In this document: positions 63,323-64,000 of the stretch, one piece after another | Layout of the letters: every line of letters starts with the position of its first letter | Position numbering within the stretch: the stretch's first letter is position 1 | NCBI GenBank assembly: GCA_964017125.1 | Contig: OZ024912.1 | Location: forward strand, 64,338,390 to 64,402,389 | Origin: Flabesymbios commensalis | Taxonomy: Eukaryota > Annelida > Polychaeta > Terebellida > Flabelligeridae | Direction: 5' to 3' | DNA length: 64,000 nucleotides | Position numbers and translations under genes: made by a program | The notes under the pieces: model-generated | Told to the model about the DNA's origin: nothing | Databases searched by the model: none | The model's input: the letters and a program-made list of their open reading frames with translations, nothing else

Positions 63323-63362
63323 GGGGCCGGTGGTTGAAGGGTTAATCTTGTTAAAGGGTTAA
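63323..63362. repeat. MITE-A terminal scraps
   Basis: GGGCCGGTGGTTGAAGGGTTAA and GTTAAAGGGTTAA resemble MITE-A right ends, without the rest of the element. Confidence 0.45.
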
Positions 63363-63851
63363 GAGGCTAGTCGCTCTTGTATTGTCCACCACTGCCCAGC
63401 GCTCTTCCAAAGTCATATCATCTTCTGGCAAGCAAAGAGAAAATCCTGCGAAGGGCGAGTCTCGGTGGAAGAAATTTGCGAGCGCTGGCTGAACGCTGTA
63501 ATGTGTGGACGGTGGCATTTTTACCGCCAGGATAGCTGCAGGAAATGCATTTGCTAGCCATGGATGCTTTTAGCGGGGAATCTAGCGCACATTGTCGTAC
63601 GGTGGGGTTGTGGAGCCCGCAGCCAAGCCAGCGATCCTGTTCCCACCCGGAAAAGACGGAACGTCTGCTTGTCTGGCCCTCGGGCATCGAGCAGCTTTTT
63701 GGAAATGAAGTATTAGTATAATCCGATCTTTTAGTAAAATAAGAGTGCCCCGGGACAGCATGGACCTCGGCCCTACTCTGTTTGCTTTGCTGAAAAAAGA
63801 AAAGCCTACCTGGGGTGAAAGAGTTTGGATGTCCGGCTATAAAGTGTCACC
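63363..63851. other. GC-richer unassigned segment
   Basis: An 89-codon minus-strand frame (63418-63687) has no recognisable domain. No repeat matched elsewhere in the window. Confidence 0.35.
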
Positions 63852-64000
63852 TTAACCCTTTACCCGCCGGTGCCAAATTTATTCGGGTTTTCATTTTTTT
63901 ATCACCACATTAAGTACCACCTTTTAAATATGTGAAAGATAAAATGCGACAGCAATCAGCAATATTTGAAAACAGTTGACCTACATTTTGTCAAATCTGA
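63852..64000 (+). mobile_element. MITE-A, cut by window end
   Basis: TTAACCCTTTACCCGCCGG, TTATTCGGGTTTTC, CACATTAAGTACCACC, CAATCAGCAATATTTGAAAA and CATTTTGTCAAATCTGA match the left 150 bp of MITE-A. Confidence 0.8.

Overview
This is a repeat-saturated, AT-rich stretch of an animal genome. I could defend no host protein-coding gene, rRNA or functional tRNA in it. The organism is most likely a marine invertebrate, plausibly a deuterostome (echinoderm, hemichordate or lancelet). This rests on an intact CR1-like LINE with a 2A-like motif, palindromic MITEs ending in CAGCAAACAC/GTGTTTGCTG, tandem-repeat elements built around GGCCATTTTGAA, and frequent TAGGCCTA words. The species assignment is an inference.

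The only long open reading frame is on the minus strand at 54596-57706. It encodes a 1036-residue endonuclease plus reverse transcriptase of a CR1-like LINE and looks whole. Other LINE material is 5'-truncated: 38465-38960, 62640-63318 and a 3' tail at 26513-26706. Three tRNA-type SINE families are present. One is a dimer of two tRNA-like units, and three of its copies have clear target-site duplications. A further 3'-anchored retroposon family (called R here) has four copies, one with a perfect 13-bp duplication.

DNA transposons make up most of the rest. Two TTAA-flanked, piggyBac-like MITE families are called MITE-A (palindromic core around CTTGAAGTTGTG) and MITE-B (GACGTCAGAATCTGACGTC core). 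MITE-D has TTAAAGG ends. Two palindromic classes (E and P) recur as divergent copies. There are also hAT-like MITEs, an 886-bp TA-flanked element nested inside a MITE-B, a broken Tc1/mariner transposase (44937-46240), and a 1.55-kb foldback element (11640-13190). Two larger inverted-repeat elements (10485-14175 and 49800-54362) each contain decayed coding sequence that appears to belong to one uncharacterised protein family. The second has terminal inverted repeats of about 1.15 kb.

Tandem-array elements resembling Helentron-associated elements (inverted subterminal repeats, internal arrays with a period of about 144 bp, terminal hairpin) occur at 566-1250, 2801-4092, 6840-7575, 16990-17540, 24989-27899, 32302-34914 and 36188-37690. 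The copies at 25.0 and 32.3 kb are full-length, same-orientation paralogues. Nesting is up to three levels deep (for example at 36.2-37.7 kb), which gives a relative order of insertion. The remaining gaps carry only short unassignable open frames.
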